A stretch of 55,463 nt of DNA from a virus. The notes beneath the pieces are model-generated. The model was given only the letters and a program-made list of their open reading frames with translations. It was not told the DNA's origin and did not search any database. The position numbers and the translations under genes were made by a program. Location: positions 1-55,463 of the IMG/VR virus record IMGVR_UViG_3300037584_004704; one strand, 5' to 3'. Position 1 is the stretch's first letter. Every line of letters starts with the position of its first letter. Shown piece after piece: positions 8,587-18,001 of this stretch.

Positions 8587-11500
8587 GTGTCTAGCGCTTT
8601 AGATTTATTTTACGGGAGAGACGGAAAGTCAAGTCAATCTGGCGGAGGCGATGCTCTCGATCTCTTTTATGGCAATCAGAAAAAAGACGACACCGATATA
8701 AATGTAGATTTAACAAAGAAAGATATAAAAGATCCCGATGAAAATGATGTAGGTGTCATAGAGTCTGTTTTATCAGGTGTTGTTTCAGGTTTAATTAAAA
8801 TACCTGAGGGTGTTGTTTCTTTAGGCGCCTCTCTGTATGATTTAGGAGCGGATACAAATACAGCAGCGAAAGTAGAAAAATTTTTTGACGATATTAATCC
8901 TTTTGATGAAGCTGCAGAAGCTACAGCCGCAGGTAAAATAGTAGAAACTTTAGTTAACTTAGGTGTACCTGGTGGTATCGCTTTTACTAAAGGAGCGAGT
9001 CTTGCTAACAAAGCATTACAGTCTAGAAAACTTGGAACTTATTTTACATTAAAAAACCCTGCATTAAAGAAAGCAGGAGAACAAGCAGCTCAGTTAAATG
9101 CAAAAGGTAAAGTTACAAAGTACGCAGCGGCGTCTTTAGGTGCAGGAGCTGCAGAGGGTATTTTTGTAGGTGATGTAGAAAAAGTAGGAACCTTTGGAGA
9201 TTTATTAGGTGGACCCACGAAATTGCAAAGAACATCTTCAGATGAAGAGTATGACCCTGGAAGAGAAGTATTAAACAGGATTAAGTTTGGAACAGAGGGT
9301 GCCGTGTTCTCAGGAGTGATAGGAGGCGTGGGAGCTGCTGTAAAAAAAATAGCGACACGTGGAAAAGATTTAGCTAGAAGTAATTCAAAAATTGATCAGA
9401 TATTAGATTCTGTTGCAAGTAAATTTAGAGGGCGAGGTAAAAAAAACGAAGAATTTTTTAGAGCAGAAAGAATCACTAAAGGCTTGCGTTCTGCTGACCT
9501 TAACTTAGCTCAACAAATTTCTAGAGAATTAGATAAAAATATAGATGCTATATTTCCTAATTTAAAATCTGTTTATAATTCAACCGCAGGGGAGACAAGA
9601 AAGCTAGCACTAAAAAAATTAAATGATCTTCTATTGTCAGGAAATCCTGTTCTTTCTGGTAAAGGTAAAACATTTAAAACAACTTTTAATAAAATAACTT
9701 ATGAACAAGCAAAATTTTTAACAGAATATGGAGCAAATCCAAAAAATATAGAGGCCATTGTAGAACAATTAAATCAAATTAGAGGCGGATGGGGTAATAT
9801 GTTTACAGCCTTGGGAGCAAAAATGCCTAAAAATTCTTTGGCTTCTTTTAAAAAGAATTTTGCAGAGAAGTTTCAAGGTTATTTGGATAACACTTTTGAA
9901 GTTTTTGAAAATAAAAATGTTATACCTTTCACTTCTTATAAACCAACAAGACAGTTAGTAGAGAAAACTATGAAACAGTTTCAACAAATAGCTAAAGAAA
10001 ATGGTGAAAGACTTACAGATGAAGAAGCAGAGTATTATGTTAACGAAGTTTTAAGAACAGCAAAAATACCTAAAGGACTACCGTTTGGTTCAAAAAAAGC
10101 ACCTGAAGTGGTTTTTTCTTTACCCAAAGAAATAATTAAAGATAGCTTTGTTAACGACATAGATAAAGTTTCTGCGCAGGGTTTTACAAGTTTAAGAAAT
10201 TTAAAACCAGAAGCAAGAGCAACAATTGAAGAGTTATTAGGAAAAGTAGAAAATCCCATTTCCACAATATTAGGTGGAACAGAAAGATTGTCCATGTTAA
10301 CAAGACAAAATCAATTTTTTCAACAGTTAAGAGATGTTAGTGAGAGATTAATCGCTGAAGGTAAACCAGGTCTTTTTTACAAAGCAAGTGAAAGAGGAAA
10401 AGCTGTAGAAGCTTTTGGAGTTGATAATGTAAAGATAGTAGAATTTTTAGATCCTGGAAGAAAATATGATGCAGGTATTCCTAACCCTGTCAGTGGAATG
10501 TTTACCTCTAAAGGAATGGCAGATGCTCTCACACAAGTAGAAAAAGGAATATTAAATAATGACAACTTAATTGGATACACCTTAAATAATTTTATTCTTT
10601 TACCAAAGGCGACTTCTCAAATAGCTAAAACTATCTTATCACCTATTACACATTTGCGTAACTTTTTTAGCGCAGGTGCTTTTGCTGTTGCAAACGGCGT
10701 AATTCCAACACCAGCTGCGATGAAAACTGCTTATAACGCCTTACAGATACCTGTTAAAGGCTCAAGGAAAAGTATCAAAGAACTTGATAAGGCAGGGTCT
10801 TTACAAGGAAATGATTTATATAGAAGATTACTAGAGTTAGGCGTTGTTAATAGCAATGTTCGACTAGGTGATTTAAGAAGATTAATAGGAGATATTACAT
10901 TTTTGGATGATGCCAATCTCAGTAAATATGTGGGAGGTATATTTAAAAAATTAAAACAAGGACAAAAAGGTCTTGAAGATTTCTATACTGCTGAGGATGA
11001 TTTTTGGAAAATTTCAACGTGGGCCGTGGAACGTGATAGGTTAGGTAAAGCGTATGCAAAAGCAGGAATTAAAAAAACAACTGAAGAGCTAGAAGAGGAA
11101 GCCGCTAGCATAGTAAGAAATAATGTTCCTAACTACGACCAGGTAAGTGATTTTATAAAAGAATTAAGAAAGTTTCCTTTAGGTAACTTCGTATCTTTCC
11201 CTGCAGAAATTATGAGAACAGGAACTAACATTGTTAGAAGAGCAGTTAAAGAAATACAAGACCCTGCTCTTAGAACGATAGGTTTTCAAAGGTTGTTAGG
11301 ATTTGGTTTTGTTACTAGTGCTGTTCCGTTTGGAGTTCAACAAGGAGCAAAAGCAATTCAAAATATTTCAGATGAAGATATGGAAGCTCTTAGAAGATAT
11401 GTTCCTGATTGGTCAAAAAACTCTACTTTAATTCCAATAAAAGATGAAAAGACAGGTAAATTAAAATATGTAGATTTTTCACATGGAAACGCATACGACA

Positions 11501-12531
11501 CTTTAATTAGACCAATACAAACAGTTATCAACAATGTTTCAGCAGGAAGAACAGATGAAGATGGAATCATGGATGATTTCATGATGGGTCTAGCTGAGGC
11601 TACAAAAGAATTAGCAGCTCCTTTCATAAGTGAGTCGATATGGACAGAGGCTTTCATGGATATTCTAGCTCGTAAAGGAAGAACTAGAGATGGTAGGGTT
11701 TTATATACAGAAGAAACTCCGTACGGTGAAAGAGTTTCAACAATATTTAAACATTTAGTTAAATCTCAAGCACCAGGATCATTGGCAGCTTTTAAAAGAA
11801 CAGGATTAGCAATTACAGGTGAAACTGATGATTTTGGTAGAAGCTATGAATTAGGACCTGAATTAGCTGGTTACATAGGATTTAGAGCTGTTGAAGTAGA
11901 TCCAACTAGAGCTATTAATTTCAAAATAGCTGACTTTCAAGATGGTATTAGAAATTCAAGAAAAATATTTACAACTCCGTTATTAAGGGGAGGAGAAATT
12001 TCTCCGGCAGATATAGTAGATAGGTTTCTTGTAGCTAATCAACAAGCTTACAAAGTTAAAAAAGAAATGTTCAAGGATTATTTTGCTGCTTTACGTTTAG
12101 GTGGAAATTTTGAGGAAATATCAGATATATTTGACAGAAGAGGGGTAAAAAAAGAGTTAGAACAAATACAACAAGGCATATTTAAACCTTTGACAGTTAG
12201 TGATGGTATCAAAGAGGCTTTTGAAAGAAACGCAAGAAACTTAGGATCTCCAAATCCTTTTACAGCCGTTGAACCTTTCATAGATAATATGATAGAATTC
12301 TTTTCAAACATGCCGTTGGAATTGGACGCTTTACCTAGTTTTCCTAATCCATTTAAAAACATAGAATTATCACCAACAGACACTAGTTATTTACCATCAT
12401 CAGGACCTCCGGTAGGACCTGCTAGTAATATAACTAATGTTGACCCTCAAACAGGCTTAACGGCAACAGAGCTAGCATTGTTATCACCAAATGATCAAGC
12501 AATAAGACAAAAATTAAATAGGAGAGTATAA
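8587..12531 (+). CDS. Giant internal virion/ejection protein (1314 aa)
   Basis: Starts at GTG 8587, six bases after the previous stop. At 1314 aa it is almost the size of T7 gp16 (about 1318 aa), and it occupies the same last-internal-protein position before the lysis enzyme. The N-terminus carries two copies of ALDLFYG (residues 4-10 and 23-29). Residues ~55-75 and ~180-190 are hydrophobic/glycine-rich. The rest is mainly helical with long charged segments, and the last ~100 residues are Pro/Asn-rich. I see no lytic transglycosylase signature, unlike T7 gp16. Function as a DNA-ejection channel component is inferred from size and place. Confidence 0.6.
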   Translation: MSSALDLFYGRDGKSSQSGGGDALDLFYGNQKKDDTDINVDLTKKDIKDPDENDVGVIESVLSGVVSGLIKIPEGVVSLGASLYDLGADTNTAAKVEKFFDDINPFDEAAEATAAGKIVETLVNLGVPGGIAFTKGASLANKALQSRKLGTYFTLKNPALKKAGEQAAQLNAKGKVTKYAAASLGAGAAEGIFVGDVEKVGTFGDLLGGPTKLQRTSSDEEYDPGREVLNRIKFGTEGAVFSGVIGGVGAAVKKIATRGKDLARSNSKIDQILDSVASKFRGRGKKNEEFFRAERITKGLRSADLNLAQQISRELDKNIDAIFPNLKSVYNSTAGETRKLALKKLNDLLLSGNPVLSGKGKTFKTTFNKITYEQAKFLTEYGANPKNIEAIVEQLNQIRGGWGNMFTALGAKMPKNSLASFKKNFAEKFQGYLDNTFEVFENKNVIPFTSYKPTRQLVEKTMKQFQQIAKENGERLTDEEAEYYVNEVLRTAKIPKGLPFGSKKAPEVVFSLPKEIIKDSFVNDIDKVSAQGFTSLRNLKPEARATIEELLGKVENPISTILGGTERLSMLTRQNQFFQQLRDVSERLIAEGKPGLFYKASERGKAVEAFGVDNVKIVEFLDPGRKYDAGIPNPVSGMFTSKGMADALTQVEKGILNNDNLIGYTLNNFILLPKATSQIAKTILSPITHLRNFFSAGAFAVANGVIPTPAAMKTAYNALQIPVKGSRKSIKELDKAGSLQGNDLYRRLLELGVVNSNVRLGDLRRLIGDITFLDDANLSKYVGGIFKKLKQGQKGLEDFYTAEDDFWKISTWAVERDRLGKAYAKAGIKKTTEELEEEAASIVRNNVPNYDQVSDFIKELRKFPLGNFVSFPAEIMRTGTNIVRRAVKEIQDPALRTIGFQRLLGFGFVTSAVPFGVQQGAKAIQNISDEDMEALRRYVPDWSKNSTLIPIKDEKTGKLKYVDFSHGNAYDTLIRPIQTVINNVSAGRTDEDGIMDDFMMGLAEATKELAAPFISESIWTEAFMDILARKGRTRDGRVLYTEETPYGERVSTIFKHLVKSQAPGSLAAFKRTGLAITGETDDFGRSYELGPELAGYIGFRAVEVDPTRAINFKIADFQDGIRNSRKIFTTPLLRGGEISPADIVDRFLVANQQAYKVKKEMFKDYFAALRLGGNFEEISDIFDRRGVKKELEQIQQGIFKPLTVSDGIKEAFERNARNLGSPNPFTAVEPFIDNMIEFFSNMPLELDALPSFPNPFKNIELSPTDTSYLPSSGPPVGPASNITNVDPQTGLTATELALLSPNDQAIRQKLNRRV

Positions 12532-13004
12532 TGAAACTATCACAACACTTTAGTTACCAAGAATTTATTAAATCACAAACAGCAACGAGAAAAGGTATTA
12601 AGAATGAACCTGATGATATTCAGTTATATAATATGAAAATGATTTGCGCTAATATTTTAGAGCCTGTCAGAGATAATTTTGGAGGACCTGTCATCATTAC
12701 ATCAGGTTTTAGAAGTATTGAACTTTGTGAGGCTATTGGCTCTTCTAGTAAATCACAACATGCTAGAGGAGAAGCTGCAGATTTTGAAATACCTGGAGTC
12801 TCTAACAAAGAAGTAGCTGATTGGATACATGCAAATTTAGTTTACGATCAATTAATCCTAGAGTTTTTTGATGGCAAAGACCCAAACAGTGGTTGGATAC
12901 ATTGTTCTCATAAAGGTAATGATAACAGAAAACAATATTTAATTGCTTATAAAGATGAGAATAACAAAACTAAATATGCTCCGGCAAATCATCTGACTAC
13001 TTAA
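12531..13004 (+). CDS. Endolysin, M15-family zinc peptidase
   Basis: 157 aa. Contains the M15A (D-Ala-D-Ala carboxypeptidase-like) zinc site: His77 and Asp84 in SQHARGEAADFEI, and His124 in GWIHCS. The fold-typical ITSGFRS stretch is at residues 56-62. Family members cleave peptide cross-links of peptidoglycan, and in phages they serve as endolysins. No signal peptide is seen, so release would depend on the holin candidate at 36994. ATG overlaps the preceding TAA. The 3' end overlaps the convergent helicase gene by 8 bp. Confidence 0.85.
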   Translation: MKLSQHFSYQEFIKSQTATRKGIKNEPDDIQLYNMKMICANILEPVRDNFGGPVIITSGFRSIELCEAIGSSSKSQHARGEAADFEIPGVSNKEVADWIHANLVYDQLILEFFDGKDPNSGWIHCSHKGNDNRKQYLIAYKDENNKTKYAPANHLTT

Positions 13005-14445
13005 TCCAGTCTACTAACTCTTCACCCATAATTTCATTAGCAATATCTATCTTGTCACGTAAAGCTTTGACTATTCTTTCGTCGACAGTTTTCTCAGAAA
13101 TTAAATCTATGTAGGTAACAATATTTTTTTGACCTATTCTGTGAGCTCTGTCTTCTGATTGTAGTCTTTTTTCTAAGTCATAGTTGTTAGAATAGTAAAT
13201 TACAGTGCTAGCAGCTGTAAGTGTGATTCCATAGCCTCCTGTTTGTGTATTTCCAACGAAATACCTAGTATTTCCATTTTCAGCTTGATACAGAGCAATG
13301 TTTTTCTGACGTGTGTTTGCATCAATAGCACCGTAATACGCCACTGTAGAGTCGTTTCCGTAGGTTTTTTTTAAGACTTCGACTATCTTTTCTATGTCAT
13401 GTACATAATTAGCCCAGATAATAACCTTACCCTCAGTTTCTTCTAAAATTGACAACAACTCATTCATTCGATTACTTTTTACTTCAGTGACAGTGCCATC
13501 GTCGGCCTTGAAATGGCCACAAGTAATTTGATGTAATCTCATCATCTGAGTAATAACATTTATTGTGCTCATGGTTTTACCTTTGAGTTCTGCCATAGCT
13601 GCAGCTTTCATAGAAACATATAATTTTTTTTGCTCATCTGTAAGTTCAACTGTTCTTCTAACAAAAGTTTTTTCTGGTAAATCTAAACAATCCTTTTTTA
13701 AAACACGATAAGAAAACTTTTCTAATTTTTCTGATAACTCATCAAGTCTCCTGTAAGAACCCACAATCTGTACACGACGTCCACCAAAGTTTCGTTCTAT
13801 CATGTGCGCGTATCGTGAACGAAAAGCATAATAAGATTCAAAACCAAGATGCCATTCGTCTAAAAATTTACATTGAGAATATAAATCTAATGGAGATTTT
13901 GTAACAGGCGACCCGGTGAGAATTCTACGATATTTTGCTAAATCCCTAAGTTTTAAAATACTCTTGGTTCTTTTGGCTGTCGGATTTTTGATTGTCGTAG
14001 ACTCGTCAATTCCTATTAATGATCGCCCAACTGTAGTGTTCAAAAATTTCTCTGCGAAGTCAATACCTTTATTAGTAGAAAACGCTTCTACATTCATAAT
14101 AAATATCTTTAACTTACCGTCGTTTTGTGTTAAAGAGTCTAACTCTTTTAACTTAGTTTGAGTTAAACTAGGTTCCCATAAAACTGTTGTGTGTTCTATA
14201 TGTTCTGGTAAATGAACAGGTACTTCTATTTCATACCAGTTTCTATAAACACCTTTTGGTGCAATAATTAATACGTTTCTTATATCTCCTTTGTCATACA
14301 AAAGAGCAATGTTATCAATCAATACTTTAGATTTTCCAGTTCCCATTTCCATAAATAACGCAAATGTTTTTTTATTCCAGGAACGTTGTAGGGCTTTTAA
14401 TTGATGTTCGTATGGCTTTGTCTTAAATTTGTAATGTTCAATCAT
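12997..14445 (-). CDS. SNF2-family DNA helicase/translocase
   Basis: 482 aa, superfamily 2. Motif I is EMGTGKSK (33-40), motif II is DEST (147-150) in IGIDEST, motif III is TGSP (177-180), and motif VI is RAHRIGQ (433-439), the SNF2 hallmark. This minimal two-domain form without long insertions is usual for phage SNF2 proteins, which may remodel replication or recombination intermediates. It is the only minus-strand gene in the replication module. It reads from a promoter pair shared with the next rightward gene and converges on the endolysin gene. Confidence 0.88.
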   Translation of the reverse strand: MIEHYKFKTKPYEHQLKALQRSWNKKTFALFMEMGTGKSKVLIDNIALLYDKGDIRNVLIIAPKGVYRNWYEIEVPVHLPEHIEHTTVLWEPSLTQTKLKELDSLTQNDGKLKIFIMNVEAFSTNKGIDFAEKFLNTTVGRSLIGIDESTTIKNPTAKRTKSILKLRDLAKYRRILTGSPVTKSPLDLYSQCKFLDEWHLGFESYYAFRSRYAHMIERNFGGRRVQIVGSYRRLDELSEKLEKFSYRVLKKDCLDLPEKTFVRRTVELTDEQKKLYVSMKAAAMAELKGKTMSTINVITQMMRLHQITCGHFKADDGTVTEVKSNRMNELLSILEETEGKVIIWANYVHDIEKIVEVLKKTYGNDSTVAYYGAIDANTRQKNIALYQAENGNTRYFVGNTQTGGYGITLTAASTVIYYSNNYDLEKRLQSEDRAHRIGQKNIVTYIDLISEKTVDERIVKALRDKIDIANEIMGEELVDWIK

Positions 14446-14509
14446 GTTAAATTCTTTCTTGACAAAAATATAAACTTGACTATTTTAAATGTCAAGAAGG
14501 AAGAATTAA
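14446..14509. promoter_or_regulatory. Divergent overlapping promoters with inverted-repeat leaders
   Basis: Rightward: TTGACA 14459-14464, 16-bp spacer, TATTTT 14481-14486. Leftward: TTGACA (plus-strand TGTCAA 14490-14495), 17-bp spacer, TATATT (AATATA 14467-14472). Each -35 lies close to the other's -10, so the two promoters overlap. The flanking leaders are near mirror images (TTCTTTCTTGACA versus TGTCAAGAAGGAAGAA), carrying the ribosome sites of both genes. The promoters are likely mutually exclusive. They would drive the SNF2 helicase (left) and the replication operon (right). Confidence 0.7.
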
Positions 14510-14908
14510 ATGAAGAATAAAATATTTGAATTATATAAACCCAAAAGCTTAGAAGAGTTTTTAACATTCAAAAAGGAAAATTCTGAAGAAACTTTTGTGT
14601 ATGTTCTTCAGCACCCACCTGAGAATATTAATATTCTTAGTGCTTCTAACTTTGGCTATTTAGTAATCTGTTTACCACAGCTTTCTCAAATAGTTTTTAG
14701 TACAGGTCCTTTTGTTTTTAAAATGAGAAAAAACTTACAGGACTTTCGTGCCCAGGATTATATTCTGTGCACAGGTGATCCTGCTGTTATTGGCTTATCA
14801 ACAGCTATTGTCAGTGATATCACTACGGGTAAATTTAATCTCTTGAAATGGGACAAAAGAGAGTTTAAATATTATCCATTAAGTATTGACTTATACAAGA
14901 AAGGATAA
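14510..14908 (+). CDS. Conserved hypothetical protein, first gene of replication operon
   Basis: 132 aa. Ribosome site AGAAGGAAG at ~14495-14503 precedes ATG 14510. Conserved-looking blocks are QHPPENINILSASNFGYLV, IVFSTGPFVFKMRKNLQ and CTGDPAVIGLSTAI. I recall this family beside replication genes in uncultured marine phages, but no activity is known to me. The stop lies five bases before the next start. Confidence 0.65.
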   Translation: MKNKIFELYKPKSLEEFLTFKKENSEETFVYVLQHPPENINILSASNFGYLVICLPQLSQIVFSTGPFVFKMRKNLQDFRAQDYILCTGDPAVIGLSTAIVSDITTGKFNLLKWDKREFKYYPLSIDLYKKG

Positions 14909-14912
14909 AGTA

Positions 14913-15479
14913 ATGAGTGATCTTATGAAGGAGATGGAAAAAGACCAAGAGTCTTTTGCATCGAACACAGATAATATTCAACAGTTGGCAACAAAATGTC
15001 AAGAGATGTTGGAATTAGATAAATTAATATCTGATAAGGAGTCTGAATTAAAAGAACTAGAAACGAGACGTGATGTTATTAGTTCAGAAGTAATTCCTAA
15101 CTTATTATCAGAACAAGGTTTAGCGTCTTTGAATATGATTGACGGTAGTAAAGTAGAGGTAAAAAAGAAATACAGCTGCACCGTCAAAGCTGATCCAGAA
15201 CTAAAAGAGAAGGCGCACAAATGGCTTCGCGATAATGGCTTAGGTGATATTATTAAAAACAATGTTGCTGTGAGCTTCGGCACTGGCGAAGATAACAAGG
15301 CCACAGAATTTTTTGGCCTTGCCTCACAAAGTGGATATGAACCCGAACAATCTTTGAAGGTTGAACCATCTACTTTGAGAGCACTATTCAGAGAGCGTGT
15401 TCAAAACGGGTTGGACATGCCCTCTGATATTTTTAATGTTTACATTAAAGATGAAACTAAAATAACCCGTAAAAAATAA
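14913..15479 (+). CDS. Conserved hypothetical coiled-coil protein in replication module
   Basis: 188 aa. ATG 14913 is preferred over an in-frame start at 14886 that would overlap the previous gene. Residues ~20-75 are heptad-like and charged (ELDKLISDKESELKELETRR), indicating a coiled coil. The middle has SLNMIDGSKVEVKKKYSC, followed by KAHKWLRDNGLGDIIKNNV. The family usually sits beside the putative SSB of marine podoviruses. A role in replication or as an SSB partner is inferred only from the neighbourhood. Confidence 0.65.
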   Translation: MSDLMKEMEKDQESFASNTDNIQQLATKCQEMLELDKLISDKESELKELETRRDVISSEVIPNLLSEQGLASLNMIDGSKVEVKKKYSCTVKADPELKEKAHKWLRDNGLGDIIKNNVAVSFGTGEDNKATEFFGLASQSGYEPEQSLKVEPSTLRALFRERVQNGLDMPSDIFNVYIKDETKITRKK

Positions 15480-15492
15480 AGGAACGTGAAAC

Positions 15493-16269
15493 ATGAATAA
15501 AGCTACGAATGCCGTGGAAAAGAAAAAAGAAAACTTACCTGTTACGAGTATGTTCGAAGGAGATGCTCATAAAGGTATGGAACATATGGGGGCAGAGGAT
15601 CTTGCCCTTCCATTTATTAGGATTTTAGGCGATTTATCTCCGCAAGTTAAAAAATCTAAGGCCGAATATGTGGAAGGTGCAGAGCCTGGAATGCTCTTCA
15701 ATACAGTTTCCAAAGAACTGTATGACGGTGATAAAGGTATTCAAGTAATACCTTGTTATTACAAAAGAGAGTATGTCGAATGGTCCGACAGAGGTGAAGG
15801 ACCAGGTGCTCCGATAGCTGTTCATCCGGCTAACTCAGATATCATTAATCAAGCTAATAGAGATGGTATGGGAAAAGATAGATTACCGAATGGTAATTAT
15901 CTTGAGAACACTGCATCCTATTATGTAATGGTGTTGAGTGATGATGGTAGTGCAGAAACTGCTTTGATTACCATGAAGTCTACAAGTTTAAAAACAAGTA
16001 GACAGTGGAATTCAATGATCAGTGGTATTAAACTTAACGGTACAAACGGAAAGTTTACACCACCGATGTACAGTCATGTATATCATCTAAAGACTGTTGA
16101 AATGTCTAACAACAAAGGAACATGGTCTACGTGGTCCGTTGGTAAAGTTGGACCGATACAAGACATGTCTATGTATGAACAGTCAAAAAGTTTTGCTGAT
16201 AGTGTCTCCAAAGGAGATGTAAAAGCAAAACACGGTGAAGAAGCAACAGATAATAAAGTTCCCTTCTAA
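15493..16269 (+). CDS. Putative single-stranded DNA-binding protein
   Basis: 258 aa, preceded by AAAGGAACG. It has an OB-fold-like central region (ALPFIRILGDLSPQVKK, GIQVIPCYYKREYVEW, TASYYVMVLSDDGSAETALI). It ends in a short linker followed by DNKVPF, resembling the acidic/hydrophobic DDDIPF tip by which bacterial SSBs recruit partners. The position before primase, helicase and polymerase supports this. The OB fold is inferred by eye, and the protein could instead be another recombination mediator. Confidence 0.55.
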   Translation: MNKATNAVEKKKENLPVTSMFEGDAHKGMEHMGAEDLALPFIRILGDLSPQVKKSKAEYVEGAEPGMLFNTVSKELYDGDKGIQVIPCYYKREYVEWSDRGEGPGAPIAVHPANSDIINQANRDGMGKDRLPNGNYLENTASYYVMVLSDDGSAETALITMKSTSLKTSRQWNSMISGIKLNGTNGKFTPPMYSHVYHLKTVEMSNNKGTWSTWSVGKVGPIQDMSMYEQSKSFADSVSKGDVKAKHGEEATDNKVPF

Positions 16270-16281
16270 GGGGTTGCTCAT

Positions 16282-16303
16282 GGTGGGGTCTTACGGCCCC
16301 ACC
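16282..16303. terminator. GC-rich hairpin between SSB-like and primase genes
   Basis: GGTGGGG (16282-16288) pairs with CCCCACC (16297-16303) around an 8-base loop that can add wobble pairs. What follows is TATTTAGGGG rather than a clear U-run, so it may attenuate transcription or stabilise the upstream mRNA rather than fully terminate. Confidence 0.45.
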
Positions 16304-16317
16304 TATTTAGGGGATAC

Positions 16318-17838
16318 ATGCAAGAAAGATTTAAAGAAATATTTGAAGGTTTCAACGAGGCTCACGGATACACATACAAGACAGGTGAACGTGATGATCG
16401 TGGTAAAGAAAAAGTAAAGTCTGGTTTTGAAAGAAAGCTAGTCACAGATGAGTTGTGGCAGAAACACTTGAATGGTGAGCCACCTGCTCTTGGTATTATT
16501 CCTATTAATGAAAACAATAAATGTAAATGGGGTTGTATTGATATTGATATATACAATCTTGATCATAAAAAATTAATTAGCAAAATTAAAAAACATAACT
16601 TACCTATGGTTGTGTTTCGTTCTAAGTCTGGTGGTGCTCATGTATTTATTTTTGTAAAAGAATTTGTATCAGCGAAACTGATGAGAATAAAATTGAAAGC
16701 GATAGCTGAATTACTAGGCTATCACTCTTCAGAAATATTTCCAAAGCAAGATGAAGTATTAGTTAAAGAAGGTCACCTAGGTAGTTTTTTAAATTTACCT
16801 TATCACGGCGGTGTTAAAAGTATGAGATATGCCATGGATGATAATGGTGATGCTTTACAACTAGAAGAGTTTATTGAAGTGTATGATCGTGTGTCGCTGA
16901 CCGAGGTTTCATTAGATGAAATAAAAATTGTCAAACCAAAACTCAAAGAAGTTTTTGAAGATGGACCACCTTGTCTTAATAAATTAGCAGAAGATGGATT
17001 TGGAGAAGGTAGTAGAAACAATGCTTTATTTAATATTGGAGTTTTTTACAAGAAGGTAGATCCAGATAATTGGAAAGATTTATTAGAAGAAGCAAACCAA
17101 CAATACGTAGTGCCGCAACTCAAAGCTGCAGAAGTTTTAGGTGTCATCAAATCTTTAGAACGAAAAGGTTATGACAAATACAGATGTAAAGATGCTCCGA
17201 TAAATTCTGTATGTCAATCTGGTTTGTGTAAAACAAAAAAACATGGTGTAGGTTTTGAAGATGAGCAACTACCCGACCTAAAAAATTTAACAAAGATAAC
17301 TTCTAATCCACCAGAATGGTTTTTAGAAGTTGACGGCAAAGTTATAAAATTAAAATCAGAAGAATTACATAACCCTAACATGTTTGCTTTATGTTGTTTG
17401 GATCAAGCTAACATTGTTGTTGCCGGGGTACAGCCAAGAGATTGGCGTCAAGTAATACTCAAAGAGTTATTAGAAAATCTACAAGAAATAAAACCATTGG
17501 AGTCATTGAATCATGATAATCAACTAGAGAATCTATTGTATGACTTTACAGTCAATAGACCTGCTGCAAGAACTAAAGAAGATATGCTTAACAAAATGTC
17601 GTGGACCGATGATAGCCACAGCTATTTTAGATTAGAAGACTTTTATAATTTTGCAAAAAGAAATAATTGGGAACTTGATAAAACTAAAACAGGTAATCTT
17701 TTAAAACAAGCAGAAGTATTTGTAGAAGAAGTTCGTATGACTTTGAAAAATCAAACACCACGTATTGTAAAAATACAAGCTATGAAAAAATCAGAGCCTA
17801 GTGTATCGGGAGTAAAATATGCAGACGACCATTATTAG
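16318..17838 (+). CDS. Archaeo-eukaryotic-type primase (TOTE/PrimPol-like)
   Basis: 506 aa. The AEP catalytic motifs are readable in order: DID (Asp75, Asp77) in WGCIDIDIY, the SKSGGAHVFIF motif with His108 (102-112), and a third segment FPKQDE...GSFLNLPYH (141-163). This arrangement is that of TOTE-type AEP primases. The C-terminal half has a cysteine cluster (CKDAPINSVCQSGLC, about 290-304) that may bind zinc, then a helical domain. It would make primers for the family A polymerase encoded 2.3 kb downstream. No DnaG/TOPRIM-type primase is present in the window. The 3' end overlaps a small zinc-knuckle ORF. Confidence 0.8.
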   Translation: MQERFKEIFEGFNEAHGYTYKTGERDDRGKEKVKSGFERKLVTDELWQKHLNGEPPALGIIPINENNKCKWGCIDIDIYNLDHKKLISKIKKHNLPMVVFRSKSGGAHVFIFVKEFVSAKLMRIKLKAIAELLGYHSSEIFPKQDEVLVKEGHLGSFLNLPYHGGVKSMRYAMDDNGDALQLEEFIEVYDRVSLTEVSLDEIKIVKPKLKEVFEDGPPCLNKLAEDGFGEGSRNNALFNIGVFYKKVDPDNWKDLLEEANQQYVVPQLKAAEVLGVIKSLERKGYDKYRCKDAPINSVCQSGLCKTKKHGVGFEDEQLPDLKNLTKITSNPPEWFLEVDGKVIKLKSEELHNPNMFALCCLDQANIVVAGVQPRDWRQVILKELLENLQEIKPLESLNHDNQLENLLYDFTVNRPAARTKEDMLNKMSWTDDSHSYFRLEDFYNFAKRNNWELDKTKTGNLLKQAEVFVEEVRMTLKNQTPRIVKIQAMKKSEPSVSGVKYADDHY

Positions 17839-18001
17839 GTGTTGCGAGTGTCAAAGAAAATATTCTAACAGAATGATTATTACAAGAGAGAATGTTTTAC
17901 AACCAGGTAGGAAATTTAAACAACACATGCACTATTGTATTAAGTGTTATAACAAAGGTTATTATGAAAACGATAATACTAGGACCACCCGGAACAGGTA
18001 A
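17819..18001 (+). CDS. Small zinc-knuckle protein (60 aa)
   Basis: Starts at ATG 17819 inside the 3' end of the primase gene and ends 38 bp inside the helicase gene, in a different frame from both. Two CxxC pairs (Cys8/Cys11 in RCCECQ and CIKC near residue 40) suggest a zinc ribbon. Overlap on both sides is usual in this compact module and supports reality, but the frame could be incidental. An accessory role at the replisome would be speculation. Confidence 0.45.
   Translation: MQTTIIRCCECQRKYSNRMIITRENVLQPGRKFKQHMHYCIKCYNKGYYENDNTRTTRNR

Noticed and set aside
16235-16417. 60-codon ORF between SSB-like and primase genes
   Set aside because: Overlaps both real genes in another frame and spans the intergenic hairpin.
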